NCBI GenBank assembly: GCA_012934845.2
Contig: WNNJ02000253.1
Coordinates: forward strand, 62,001 to 126,000
Direction: 5' to 3'
From: Pomphorhynchus laevis
Taxonomy: Eukaryota; Acanthocephala; Palaeacanthocephala; Echinorhynchida; Pomphorhynchidae
DNA: 64,000 bases
Shown: piece by piece, positions 25,001 through 40,000 of the stretch
Position numbering within the stretch: position 1 is the first letter of the stretch
How the letters are laid out: the number at the start of each line of letters is the position of its first letter
Translations under genes and position numbers: made by a program
The notes under the pieces: generated by a model
The model's input: the letters and a program-made list of their open reading frames with translations, nothing else
The model's database searches: none
What the model was told of the DNA's origin: nothing

Positions 25001-28000
25001 ACAATTTGATAAATGATAAAATATTATTAGCAAGCGTTTATTTCAAAAATAAATATATTTATTTAACTACAAAATTTTATAATTTTACAATGTGATGCAG
25101 AAAACTAAAAATCACGAAATTAGCGGGCTAACTTAATAACCAAAAATAATTATTAACAAGGTTTTTGTGATTAAATCAAAGATTAATTTTACATTTTTGT
25201 ATGCTAATTTGATTATAAATTTAAAATAAATATTAATATTTATTTATTAATATATAATTTATAATATAAATTATTATGGTTTATTATTTATTAAATAACT
25301 TTTTAATATTAAATATATTCTATATTTTCTGTATATTCTAAATATTCTAAATATGAGCTATATTATATATTATACATTATTTACAAAGCATTAGCTAATT
25401 GACAAAGTAATAACAAAGTTTAAAAAAAATTCTTTTTTTTCGATTCCGATTTTATATTGAAATGAAGAGAAATACAATTGAGGAATAATACAATCGAACT
25501 AAACATATATTTACTTAACTACAGAATTTTTTAAATTAACAGTTCGTTAAAATTACAGTGTGATGCAGAAAACTAAGCATCATAAAATTTAATTCCCCAG
25601 AAAACGGTATTACACTGTTATCTGGGGTCATTCACAAACTTCGTGTATATTCAGTATAAAATTTGAATCAAAAACGAGATTTTTTAAGAGCTTTCGCTAT
25701 TGCGTCGTCAATTGTAGCACACGCTAAAATACAAGACCTTAGATACACTACAACTCAAATAGAGATAACATGGCAACAATCAGATTCCCCGGTAAAAATT
25801 GAAATTTTTATTCAATTTTTTGTTTCATTTTTTATGAAATAATTTTATTTTTTTTTAATTTTCAACTCAGTATTTTTATGAACCAGTTATAGATAATATA
25901 TGGTTATTATAAAGATTAAAGGCCATCAAGAGGAACTGCCATATAATCAGGCTAATAGAAAATACACAATTTTATAGAATTAATGTTTACAAAATATTTA
26001 TTCTTTGAATTAAAATCGATTTTAAAAATAAAAATATCTTGATCATAAAATGCATTTTTATAATCACGTATGTGTATGAATTGAATCATATATATAATAT
26101 ATATATCATGTATTAGAATTAAAATCATTATCATGGTATTAATGCAAAATTCAAAAATAAAAAAAATCGTAATTCTTAAAGAATTTTTATAACCTAGTAT
26201 TTGTAAAAAATACTAATGAAAATGAAAAAATAAAATTTCACAGAGTTTTTAAAATTTTTGAATTTAATAGTATAAATTTAAAAATATATTTTAAAATTTA
26301 GCACAAAAAGAAGAATGCGAAATCAATTTAAGCTTGAAAATTTGATCTTAGTTAGCACAGCGAAATGGTATTAAACTTTAAGATAAAATTGAATAGGCAA
26401 ACAAAGAACATTCAATTTGATAATCAATTGATCAATCACAGCAAGAGTTTAAAAACTAAAGCTCAAATAGAGATTGCATGATGTTGTTCACATTCCCCGT
26501 AAATTGTTAAGAGAAAAAACTGAAATTTCACAAAGTTTTGACAATTTTAAGACAACTTTATAAATATAAAAATATTTTAAAAAAATGTGCAAAAAAAGAG
26601 AAATGCAAAATCAATTTAAGTTTGAAAAGTTGATTTTCGCTAGCGAAATGTAGTAAATAACAAAATACAATTAAGAGGGTAAACAGAGTGCTCAATTTGA
26701 TAATCAATTGTTCAATCGCAGCAAGAGTTCAAAAATAAAGACTCAATTAAACTCAGATAGCGAAAATTTGAGTGTGTCAAGTAAAGTTTCCTCAGAAATC
26801 AATTGCATTTATTTTAGTAATTTTAACAGGTTCTAAATCATCAAGAGTTCTAAAAATTTTATTTTGCCACATTAATTCATAAATTAATTGATAAAAACGA
26901 AAAGCTGAGTTTAACAAAAAATTCGATCCATGCATATTCATCAAAAGCAAGTAACTATATTTATTAGAACAAAAATTTAATTTTTTAATTTTATTAAACA
27001 ACGGCATAATACGTTGAACCAATCGGACGTAAATCAGCAATTACGCAAAAACCGAGCTGCGCTTTTATATCAAAACGACACATTCCACAAAAATTGGCAA
27101 AGATCTGAAAAGCATTTTATCTTCTCAATTGAGGGACTACTTTTCGAATTTTCGAGATTTGAACGCAAACTTGCGAAGACAATTGCTTAGGTTGTCAAAT
27201 GTTAAATGAGCTCATATCTATACGTTCTGATTTTACTGAATGATTCACTTTTCAAATATGTTGTCAGATGTTTACCACGTTGTATAAGTAAAAAATTATT
27301 AAGTTTAAAATACGAGTAAGAAAACGAAATTTTTTCAGAACGATTTTTTGGGCGATTCGATTGGTCAAATCGAATATCAAAAGATATGGAAGGGTGGAAA
27401 AATAAAGCAAGCTAGATAAATAATTAAAGGATTATTATTTGATGAAACTGTCAATTTTCAAGATTACGTGGTCATCCACTAATGTTACAACGTAAACACT
27501 GGTGTAATAAAAGAAGCATTAATTTTGCCGTGCGTGTCATTCCAGCTTGGAACAGTTTACCGGCGGAAGTGGTGAAGCAAACAAACAGACGTGGATTTGT
27601 ATCTACTTTGAAGAAACTGACTAATTTTTAATTAACTTTGTTGTTAGTTTCTTTTTTATATTTTAAATTGTGAAGGTGTCAATTGAGCTACGCTCGCTGA
27701 CATTCTAGTAATAATAATTTTTTTAAATGAAAAAGATTTTATTAATATCAATAAACATAAATTTTCAACTAGTTTCTAACCGTTTGAACGCCTTAAGTTG
27801 TCAGATGTTAAATGAGCTCATATCTATACGTTCTGATTTTACTAAATGATTCACTTTTTAAATATATTGTCAGCCGTTTACCACGTTGTAAAATTAAAAA
27901 ATAATAGATTAATTAATTTGTTTTCGAACGAAAAATGGATTACATATTAGATTATAAGGTTTAATGAAAGAGATTAGACAACGAATACTTGTCTAGGTCG

Positions 28001-31000
28001 TTTTAAAAATAATTTAAATCGTTTCAAAAATTATTTTGATATATTTTTAGATATATATATATAAATCGATTGCTAGATCGATTATACTAATTATACGTAA
28101 TATTAAATAACATTGAAAATTAATGAGAAATATATCGACGAATATTAAATTTTTTAACGATAAAGGATAAGGTTTGTACATTTAAAATTATATATTTACG
28201 TTTATAAATTGAATATGTTTTTATATTATAAAGTTTTAATACATAAATTAATTTTTTAAGTAACCTTTCCGCTAATCGTTTCGCCTGATTTAACTGCCAT
28301 TTTCATTTGTTTTTCAATTTCATCTCGAAGCTCCTTTTGCTATATTGAAAAAGGTTAATAAATTTTATAGTAAATAACATTACTTCTTGCTCGCTTGTCA
28401 GGTCATACTCGCGTGAGCTGTTCTTTAATTGAGCAACATGGTATGGGCCTTGACTAAGTGTTACTTTAACTGGACTACGAGTCATCATTTCACCGGCTCC
28501 TCTAAACTCAAAATTATGCACAAACATACAGTACGAATGGGACTTTGGAATTTAGTGAACTGGAAATGCTAATTTAATAAACATTGAATATCAAACATTG
28601 ATATGTTTAGAATTGATTTATTTATTAATTCAGTAAAATGAATTAATAAATTAATTCAATCAATAAATTTTAATAATTAAACTATTAAATCATTTATTTA
28701 ATTATTTAATTAAAATAAAACAAATTTTATCAAAAAGAATGTCATTTATTTAATTAAATTATTCAATACAGAAAAACAGAAGTAAGTTTTATGTGTAAAA
28801 TTAATAAACAAATTAAATATCAATTAATATAAAAATCAACTATTGCGCGGTAATTGAATTTTGCTGTTAATTTGTAAAACTTTTGAAATTCTGTGATTTA
28901 TGTGAAAATCGAATTAAATTTCTATCAATTGCACAATTTCTACTTAATAAATAATTTTTTGGTAAGTTCTTATCAAAACAAAAAAACGAATTAATATGTT
29001 TTCTTAATTTAATTATTAATTTTAGTTAAACTAACTTATTAACTTGAAATTTATTAACATCTGCGTAGATCGAATTAACTTTACATCAATTATATTAATT
29101 CTTACACAGGTATTTTACTCTTAAAAGAGTAAAATACCTGTGCTATATATCTTTTGGAAATGTTTTATTCTCGTGAAAATCAAATAAAAAATATAAATTT
29201 AAGTATGCAAATGTTCACGATAATATAATTTTTATAACGATACGTATAAACATTAAGATCACTTAAATCACACGAAATATTTTTTGCTATAAATAAAAAA
29301 TATATAAATATTTTGATATAAAAAAAGAAATTATATGTTATTCATAAAGCGATTAATAAATAACATGCAATGTTTGGAATGTAAAGGCAGAATAAACAAA
29401 ACACAAGTTTAGTTTTATATTTCGATAGCTGCTTCTAGCGTCCTAAAAAATATTAAAATAATAGTGTGTATTTGTAAGCATATGCTAAATTTTCAACTGC
29501 ATAGGATTTAGTCAACTGTTTAGGGATTTATAAATAATAACAATAAAGTTTGAAAGCCCTTCATCTCATAACGACCTTGTCTGTACATTTATCAAGTTTT
29601 GTGGTAAAAATATACTTCAATTGCTTTGTCGAAATTGAACTTATTTGGCAAAACAAACCTTGGGAATATTCTTGCTTGAGTGATCATTTCCAAAACACTT
29701 GTCTTTCCGGAACTTTGATCACCAATTACAACAACCTAAATTACAGTTTCAGTTAATTAATTTCAATAATAATTTCAATAAACTTTATTTATATGTGAGA
29801 TAAATATGAAATTAAAGTATTTAATGATATATTACTCGAAATACGCGATGTAAAAAATATCCAAGGTTGATGACAATTAAATAATCATATCATTCACAAT
29901 TTTACAGATTTATTTTTAAATTATAAGATCGTTTTATTATTTTCAATTAAGAAAAAATGAAAAATTTCTGTTTAGATAAAAATTAAAATAGGTATTTATG
30001 CAAAAAAATGTACTCTTGAGTATATTAAAATAAACAAGGTATTTTTGTTTTTTTTTGTAAAAACAATATAATGTAAATACTCGTGTTTGTACCAGAGACA
30101 ATTTTTTGGACAGAAACGATCCTATATATTTTATTTATCTAAGAGTCATCAATCGATCATCAATCATCAATTGAACTGTATCAATTGATCCATTCGAAAT
30201 TTTATTTAATCGAAAAATGTATATTTGTAAAATGATTTTGTTAGAAGAAATCAATTCTTCATTAATCCAAGAATATTAATATTAGAATATTGCATTTATA
30301 AAATTATTATAAAATTAATAATATATAATTAATACAGAGAGCATTTTTTTAACAGCAAAAGAAAAATAGATCAAAATTTGACTGTGATAAGTTTCAATTA
30401 ATAAAACTCAGGGTACGCCGTTTGTTCAGTACCAGCGCTAGCAGGATGGCCCCTCGTTGATCGTGCAGTCCGGAGGCACATTGATGCAGACTTGGCCACA
30501 ACGATGCTTATTTGCGAACGTAATTTTCTTATCAGATCACTATAGGTGTGTAATCCCCTGCCCGCACTTAGTGACGCAATTCTTTTGATCGTCAAGTCCG
30601 CCGATGGTCCAATAGCGCCGTTTTCTGTGATGACAAAAGGTATGAATGATGCTCTTTCACACGGTCACACTCTCTCCTCATACTTGGCCCGCTTTTGACT
30701 CTCGTGATATTGGAAAGGGGTGTTGTTGGGAGCATTTGACGGGGCTAAGTGATTAAATGAGCAAAAGTCCAACATAGACCGCTTCGTCATGCTTTCAAAT
30801 AATCCACGGCATTCCACGTCCAGCCTGGCATCACAATCTATAGTTGTTAATGATCTCTCAAAAATCATATTTTCATCAAGTAGCTGAAGTACTGGCTCGA
30901 TTGCCACAGCAGAGCACACATTGGATAGTTTTTTGCAACAAGGTCCCTTAGAATGTTATGCCTGATTGTTCGCATCCCTCGCGTCTCACAGGAAAGAGTA

Positions 31001-34000
31001 TGAGTAATGCTGAATTCTTCTCCGCATTAACATTTGTGTGGGACTAATGGAGGATATCAGCCGTAGCGTGCTGCCAAGGCATCGCACATTGGATAGTTTT
31101 TTGCAACAAGGTCCCTTAGAATGTTATGCCTGATTGTTCGCATCCCTCGCGTCTCACAGGAAAGAGTATGAGTAATGCTGAATTCTTCTCCGCATTAACA
31201 TTTGTGTGGGACTAATGGAGGATTTCAGCCGTAGCGTGCTGCCAAGGCATCGCGAAATTCAACCAGGCTTAGGTTCATGTTATTGGCGCGAAGAGGTTTG
31301 CAAGACAGCCACGATGATGCACTTTTTACTTTTACAAAACACAGACGCGCGCCGATGGGTCACTGTTACTCGGTACTTGCTGTCTTATTTGGGCATTGAT
31401 TTGTGTCTTCTCATTCTAAAATAAGATTTATTAAGAATGCCATTCCTTTAGCATGATCGAAGTTCTTCTCCTATAAAGCAATATAGTAATGGTTTGCTTA
31501 GTCTCCTAGAACGCTCCTAATCCAATTAGGGACTAGTGGAGGGATCATTGATGCCAAGTCCACCTTCATTTAAAGGCAAGAAACAAACTGACTGCCTTAA
31601 TACATTTAGTTCGATCCCAATAATGGCTGGTATAAAATGTTTTTTAATCTAAGGAGACAGTTCGTCGTAGGCATCATTAGAGGTTAGACATGAACGCCAG
31701 AGGCAAGCCCATTTAAATTGTGACGATTGCGTAAACTCGGCATATGATATCTGGGGTTCCTCCTTTGCAAACTCGACTAGTCTGTTTACCAGTATATTCT
31801 ATTATTTGATTTTCGACTTCACGAATGTGTCAGTCTAGACTATATCAGCAATGACAGACCAAAGTACACGCATTCCTGATGTCATTATGTTGATCTCAGC
31901 GTTTTGGAAAAGATTACTTGCCTAGGATTGGTTACTGCTTCGGGTAACGAGTTAGCACTTTTCTTTGCTTATGAAAAATCCATATTGAGGCACAATTTAA
32001 CAAATTGCCTCGCACACCGCAAGCAAATCATTAGGTGCTCCAAAACAAATTCCGTCATCGGCATACCATCTGTGTACTACTCCTGGACAGACGTGTGAGA
32101 CCCTTAGTAAGCGGTTGAATAGCTGCTGCGAAGGCCAGCATTGCCAAGGGATCTCCTCGAGTAAATACCTCTTTAGATAATATTACTTCATCCTCAACTG
32201 AAAGTGTAGAGTTTGTTCCGTAGATATTACGTAATATCGTCGTTAGCCCCGGAACCGTGAATATTATATTCTCTAGCGCGAGCAGACGGTTTACACGTTT
32301 GAAAGCATTACTAGCGTCAAGTTGAAGAGCACAATATCCAGGGTTGTCTTACAAAAGTCTTCCAACAGAATAATAATTAATAAATAATTATTTATTACTT
32401 AATAATAAATTAATAAATAATTATTTAATTATTTATTTTATTATCATTTGTTTAATAATAAACACAATACTAACCTCCAAAATTATTGCCTGCATTTCTA
32501 AATTTGCAAAGAAAATTGAATTTTAGCGAATCAAATTCATGAATTTTCAAACTTACATAGCATACTAGCTCAAGAAAAAAAGAATACTTGGATGTCCGAC
32601 TAATGTATGCGGAGAGAACGTACGAAACGACCGTGTATCGTAAGGTTGCGTCGAAGCCTATACGCATCCATGCGAAGAGTTACCATAAAGATCGATCAAA
32701 CATAATGCAATATATAATGAGGCCCGAAGAATGATACGTATATGTTCACAGCAAAGCATATTTTAAGAACTCGAAAAATTGCAAAATCAATTCAGAGAGC
32801 CAGGGTACAAGTTCTCAATGATTAGATCACAGATAAACAGGTTAGAAAGATGTCAGGTAACTCATCACTAATGCAAACACTAAATGTAAGCAAGGATAAA
32901 ACTCTAATTATAACAGTTATTCCGTTCCATCCAATACTAAACACGATAGAGACTAAGATTCGTCATATAGCAAACACTTTAGATCAATCTACACAAGTTA
33001 AAGTGCGATTCAAACTGGGTATGAAAATTAGTTAATATTTATCAGATAATTCATGTCGATTAAATGGGTAACAACCGTGCAACGACAAACGATGCAAAAC
33101 TTGCGCCGTCATTGAAAATAGCACGATTGTGAAGAGCATTGTAACTAACGGATTTGAACAGATCAAAGGTATGAGTAGTTAAGAAACTCCAGGTGTAACT
33201 AATGTAGGAACATGCTCGTTATGTGGTAACCAATACGTCAGTAAAAGCAAATTAGGTTTAGCAAGGAGCCTTAATTTTAGACGGTATCGAGCGAATAACA
33301 TAAGTGATGGTGCAATAAAACATGCAATGGAGCATCAGATTATGGACTGCATGAAATATTGCGTAGTTGACTTCAATGTTAGTGATGTGAATCAACACCT
33401 TAAATTAGAAGCGACATTAATAGGTCAGCTACATACAGATACGGACTCGGGTGCAACCCTAATCATCTTTTCAGAGATCCATGAATTACATAGACTATGA
33501 GTCTTGGCGTTTGACCAAGACTGAGTCTTGGTCAAAAGGACTCTTGGACTTCAGAAAATCTTGTTTTAGCAGGATTTTGCCTTTCAATTTTCAATAAATT
33601 ATATATATAGAACTATAAATATAAATCGAACAAAGTCACAATGGTTTATATATAGGAAATTTGAAGTACAAATCGGTAAAAGCAATGATAAGGAACAAGG
33701 AAATAAGAGCGATTAAGATTTGATTAAAAAATTTGATCTGGAGTTATTTCTCAAACGTTTTAAGGCAGATATTTTATGTAGAGGTTATTCTGCACACCAG
33801 ATTAACAGACAGCTTTATGAGGTTAGAAAAATGTATATAGAAAGTAGGAAATAGAAAGTAAAATATGTTAATACGGAACGCCTAATAGTGGATTTTCATG
33901 GACAATTATTTCACATCGGTGGAGATATCAAGCAATCTCACAGTGAACTAGATAGATTGATAAAAAAGATTGTTAAGCTACCGATAATTTTCGAAAGATA

Positions 34001-37000
34001 TATCTTTACGTAATTTGCTGAATAAGACATCACATTTTACCACTATCCAAACAATCGGCAGAAGCACATGATGTGGATACATGAGATATCCAGCTACATA
34101 ATTATTCCTTCGCGAAATCCAATTCCATACAGTCCGACTACTCGTGAATCCGTGCTCGTTAAATCTACAATTATTGCATTACTGCCTAATCTACATTATA
34201 CTAATATTAACATAATATTAACACGTGATGTTAAGATATGACTGATGAAACAAATTTTAGAAGTTCCATAGCTAACCTTAGCTAAAAGGTAAAAGCCGAC
34301 AATGTAAATCTAACAATGTAATATGTACTTGTCGTGAGTGTGGTCTACAATATGTTGGAAAGACCAGCATAATTATTAATTATTATATATAATCATTAAT
34401 TAAAATACAGATATTGGTACTTACTCTAGGTAGTTGATCATGTATGCGATAATTGGAATCAAATTCCGACAGTTCATCGAGAACATCACTGTACATGTCA
34501 ATGAGTGATTTCTAAATACAAGAATAAAAAACGTAATGAAAGCAAATTGAATTCCAAAAAAGTATATTTTTACTTAAATATCTTATCAACAAAATAATAA
34601 ATTTATCTTATAAAAATTATTAGTTCAAATTATTGAAAAATACAAAATATTAGCAAACTGTCAACAAATTCAAAACATATTAACTGACCTTTATAATGTT
34701 AGAGTCTGATTTCATTTTTGATTTAAATAGAAGTACTTGTTTACGCAAGTTATTATTTTCATTTTCCAAACGCTCCACTTCCCTTTGGTATTTTTCTTGA
34801 ACAGAATTCATTTCACATAGAAGCTTATCTGCACGATCCTATTGCAAGCAAAATCAAAAATATTATATATTTTCTTGGACTTACATCTGCCAATGAAATA
34901 TCTAGTTTGGCCATTTCGCTTAAACCTGTTAAGTTTTGAATAAAAAATATTCTTAAATAGAGAAAACAACAAAATTGAATAATTTTACTTTAATTGTTGC
35001 GACCATGATTTAATCAAGTAAGTAAGGTTATAAAGGTCAGGTTTCATCACTTTGGTCACAAAGTGACGAAAGTTTAAAATATACAATGAGAGAAAATTCA
35101 AAATCCGCAAATTAAAATTGAAAATAAACAAATCAAATAAAAAATTAATTTGATTCAATCAATTTAAAAAAGTGATTCAATAAGTACTTCAATCTGAAAT
35201 GAAAACCATCAAAGCCATACAAAATGGAAAACAAAAATTACACTTTAGTAATTATAATTAATAGGAATTCAAGCACATATGACGTCAGGTAATTAATTTT
35301 AATCCCAACATAAGTTTATATCATGACTATTGCAGGTGACCGAGGACTTATAAGTTTTAGGCTTGATAAGTTTAAGTATACACTACTTGTAGTAGACGCA
35401 ATCATTGCGTCCATAATAGCTTTATAAGTATAGCTTTATATATGATAGGGTATAAGAAGTTATCATTGCGCCCATTGTAGTGGAGATGACATAAAAAGTT
35501 TAAGTAGTGTATAAGTATAGCTTTATATATGATAGGGTATAAGAAGCTATGATTGCGCCTATTTTAGTGCAATTTGATATAATGAATCCAATAGAAGTAT
35601 TTTTTATATTTTTATATTAAAATATTATGACTGCAAAAATCTTGTAGATAAAACAGAACTATAACAATTAACACAGGTCTAAATACAGTTACGGTCGCGG
35701 AACTTTCAGTGTGGCACATAGAAAATCTTAATGTTGTAGATTTAGTAACGATGTTGTGGATTTGAGTCATAAAAATTAGTTAAAATCATAAATATTATAA
35801 CTATTCCGAAAATCATTACAAACAATCAGATTAATACAAACAATCGGGTAAATCGGATTGCTCAATGGAGATGACGTGATTCTGAGATAGTGAGATGATT
35901 TTAGTACAAGTGAAGAGAGAATAATGAAGTTAGCTAATAGAACTTTGGAATCATATTATAGTTATCAACACGAAATACATTGGAAAACTGCTTTGCAATA
36001 GTAAAACTATTGATCCGGTTAAGAGATACTTCTTAAGTCATAAATTGTTGTTATGCGGAATACTAATAAGCTTAAAGAATGCAATTAGGAACTAAAAACG
36101 GACAGAGAGCTATCAGAAACAAATATAGAACTTCATGATGATGCCAAACGTTAAGAATTGATACGGATCAATCATCAGATAGAAGAACCGAGTACATATG
36201 TGCAGATTGCGAGTAATCTCAAGTGACTCAAGTTAACAAATAATACAGGAAGTTAGGAATGCGGTGGTGGTATAATCTCATATTTAGACCGAAAATCTTA
36301 CTAGAAACAACTTAGCAAAATCAGTAAGAGCGGATGAAGCATTTTATATACAGAAATTTTAGATATTTTTAAATAACTAAACATTTTAGGTATGAACTTT
36401 TTAGATAAGACTTGTCGTGGAATTGTTATGTCGATTGTGTTGTCAGGAAAACAGCTTATCGACTATTTTTTCTTACGGCGATTAAAGCAGTTGAATTTCA
36501 CACAATTAAAATTCGTTTGTTGATAAAGTATGGCTATTCTGTTCATATTAATATGTATGCACGCAAAATTGTAAGGCTAAATGCAGTGAACAAAGCTGAG
36601 GAGAGAATGTAAGTTGAAAATTTTCTAAACACGTTTTTTTGGAAAATATTTACACAACACGCTAATGAGCGAACATTCGTTTGGCAGCCGGTAGCTTCCT
36701 ACGATATCAGCTGATACACAAATCAATTACTCGGATCAGCTAACTGATCTACGTATTTAATATTCTTAAAAATATAAAATAATTATTATATATAATAAAT
36801 AATTATATGAGATTATACTTTAAATTTATTATTAAAATTAAAAAGTCAATTTTTATCAACTGACTAATAAATAGCATGCGATTTATTCGAATAAGAAACA
36901 GAGGCCATCATGAGGAACTGCTATTTTAAAAGATTTCGGTCCCCATTCCTCGATCAAACATAACAGCGGGGCCAAATACAGTCTAATGACGTACTTCCTC

Positions 37001-40000
37001 TGTTAAAGTTTAATATCTAGTATTTTATTCTAATACAAAATAATTCTTGATTTAAAAAACGAAACAAGAGTTAAACGTACGAATAAAAAATATTAACATT
37101 TCCTGATTAAGGTTTCAAGATTAATCCGAAAAGTCAAATTTGTCAATAAATGCATAATGTTTTGTTGTGCTGAATGACTTTTTTGTGACTGAATCTTGAA
37201 AATGTTTTGTTTCTGATGGCTCAGATAGTAGCCATTTTTCAAATAAATTATTTTCATTTATTTATAAACAATTGCACATGGCATATTAATGAAAATAAAA
37301 ATGAAATTATAAAGAAAATAATTTTAAGATATAAAGCCTCGGTTAATAACGTATTATTTTTATCGAGAAGCAAAAATTTTTATAGGCTTTTATACATGAG
37401 ATATACAAACGTTTAAGATATGTGTTATAAGGTCATGTTTCGTAAGGTTTTTTACATAAAGTTTATCGGTAAAATGTTATTTACTAAAAGGTTTGTTGAA
37501 ACAGTTTCAATTGACAAATAAACAATAATATTCACAGATTTAAAAAATCTTTCAAAACATATCTTACCACTAGATCGTTTTTCGATCAAATCAGCACTAT
37601 TTACAACTTTATCTGATTGCATACTGTTCTAAAATTAATTGAAAATCAAACACGTTTTGATCCAAATTTTGAACTACCAGATTTATTGCAGATATAGATT
37701 TTAAAATACTTGCGTATGAGCTAGAAATTTTATCGGCGATATCTTCGGGGAGTACGTCATTGATCCATGAAATATCTGGTAATGAATCTTTAAACTCATT
37801 GTATTTCTGTTCCAGAAAAAAATGGTTACACAACAAATTTGAACAAAACAAAATCAAATCTAAAAAATTTTCATGTCAGTAAAATATATTGCATTCATAA
37901 AACTCCTATTTAATTTTCTAGTTGCAAAGTTTTTAAATGCAGTATATTAATATTTATTTTTACTTATTTATTTTTATTTATAATTTAAGACATTTGAATA
38001 TTTAGTATCTCATAACGTATCCATATATATCTGATTTTAATATATATATCTGATCTAGTATCAATATTAAATACTATAAAATGTATAATTTATTTTATAT
38101 CTTGTTATTTAATTATTACTTATTTATAATTTACTAATACTATTAAAAAATTTATTTTATATATTATTTAATTTAACATTTTATTAATTTAAAACTAATA
38201 TTTTGATAAATATTTTAATTTTACGTTATCGAGCAAACAGATCAAAAGTAATGTTAATTTGGCAATACTGCCATGTGAATTTATTCTTCATGTAAATATT
38301 TTACCTATTTATTTTGCCTTATCATCAAAAGGCGGAAATATATTTTATACGTGTTATATTTATAGATATATTTATATATTTAACGAGAGCTCTTCAGCAT
38401 CAATTAAGTTATCTTTGAAGGACCTCATGAATTAAAAATGAATGGTTGAAATTATAGGAATTTGAAATATCAAATAGAACATTGACGAACATGTTAGGTT
38501 TAGATCATATGGATAATAAAAATCGATCCATAATTCAGCTCCTATATAAATTAGGTTAAGGAATTCGTAATATTAAGGTGGATAATGAATTAGCATACAT
38601 TATATAATTGGCATACTAAATATTTGAGATTATACAGTTACAGCTTATTCAAAGCTCAGACGGAGTCCTTAATACCATACTGGCACAAGCAATCATGGCA
38701 GGGCTTTATTATGGTTAACGATAAAAACCTAATAATTTCTTAAATACACACGACTTTCATGACGCCTTATTGCATAGGTATGCTTAGAATATAAAGATAT
38801 TTGATTGTAGTTGTGAAATATCCGCGGTTACTACACATGCTCTATCATGTAAAAGAATTTGTTTTAATGTTGATCGCTATGAAATTATATCAGATAGCAT
38901 ATATCAATCACAAAAATAGTGTTGCTGCTGTGTTGATAAAGATCATGTTTTTCAGTCAGTTGAGAATGATGCAGTATTTTATAATCACACAATAACTAGA
39001 GATCGAGAGGAAAGTGCAGATGTCGTTTGCAACGGACTTTATGGTAATGTGTTGGCGCAGTCCTTTACGGATATTTGTTGTTTTAATACTCTTGCACCAT
39101 AATATTCTTCAGGAGGGGTAAATGAACCATTCAAATATTACGGAAACCGGAAAATACAGAGTATGCAGAATGCATCGTGAAGCTAGTAAAAGTGTAATAT
39201 CGCTCAATGATATTTTCAATAGTAGGTGGTATTGGACTATTGCAAAGTGTTTTGAAGAATTATGGAGACAAAAAATTTAGAAAAGTTATTACATTAGAAC
39301 ACTGAAATTCGACATTTCGATAAAAATAGAAAAGGTGGTGTCCTTAAGAAATAAATTAATGAAATAAGCATTTTGAAAACATTTTGATAAGAAAATAAAC
39401 ATAAACTATTTTATGATTGATCTGAAGTTGAATCAATCGTTACAAATATATTTGGATTTTAGGATAAAATAGTGTTTATATTAATAAATATTAATCCATA
39501 ATATATTCAATTTCATTTAATATTAATTCTTGATACTGCTAATAGTCAAGATGTATTAAATTGGAAGTAATGAAGGAAGAATTATGTAGCTGGTTTTCAA
39601 TGCAAAAGTCATCTTGTGTGGCCTAGCAAATATCCAATAGATAAATGCACATCCATCAAACGATCAACAGCCAGATTTAAATCGATCTTCATGATCACCT
39701 AATCTGGTGATGCCTTAATCCAGGCCAGCAACGCCGTAAGTTGCTCTCCTGGATTGTCTAATATTTTGAACATAAAACAGAAAACAGGCAAGACATGCCT
39801 ATATATACTACCGTCTATGATCATCGCATTCTGGTCTAACATTTAGACAAATGAAATGTAACAAACAGCTCGCAGAGACAAACAAAGAAAATATATTATT
39901 ATTTACGTTTCACCCACAAAGGGCTTCTTCAGAATTATTAGGTACTTAACAGTTTAACTGCTATTGTATATTTTATATTATATATTATTATATTATATAT

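Noticed and set aside
39900-39935. Minus-strand CTGAAGAAGCCC...GGGTGAAAC resembling a hammerhead core
   Set aside because: An extra base lies before stem II, no short stem III follows GAAA, and no cleavage triplet is in place. At most it is a decayed relic.
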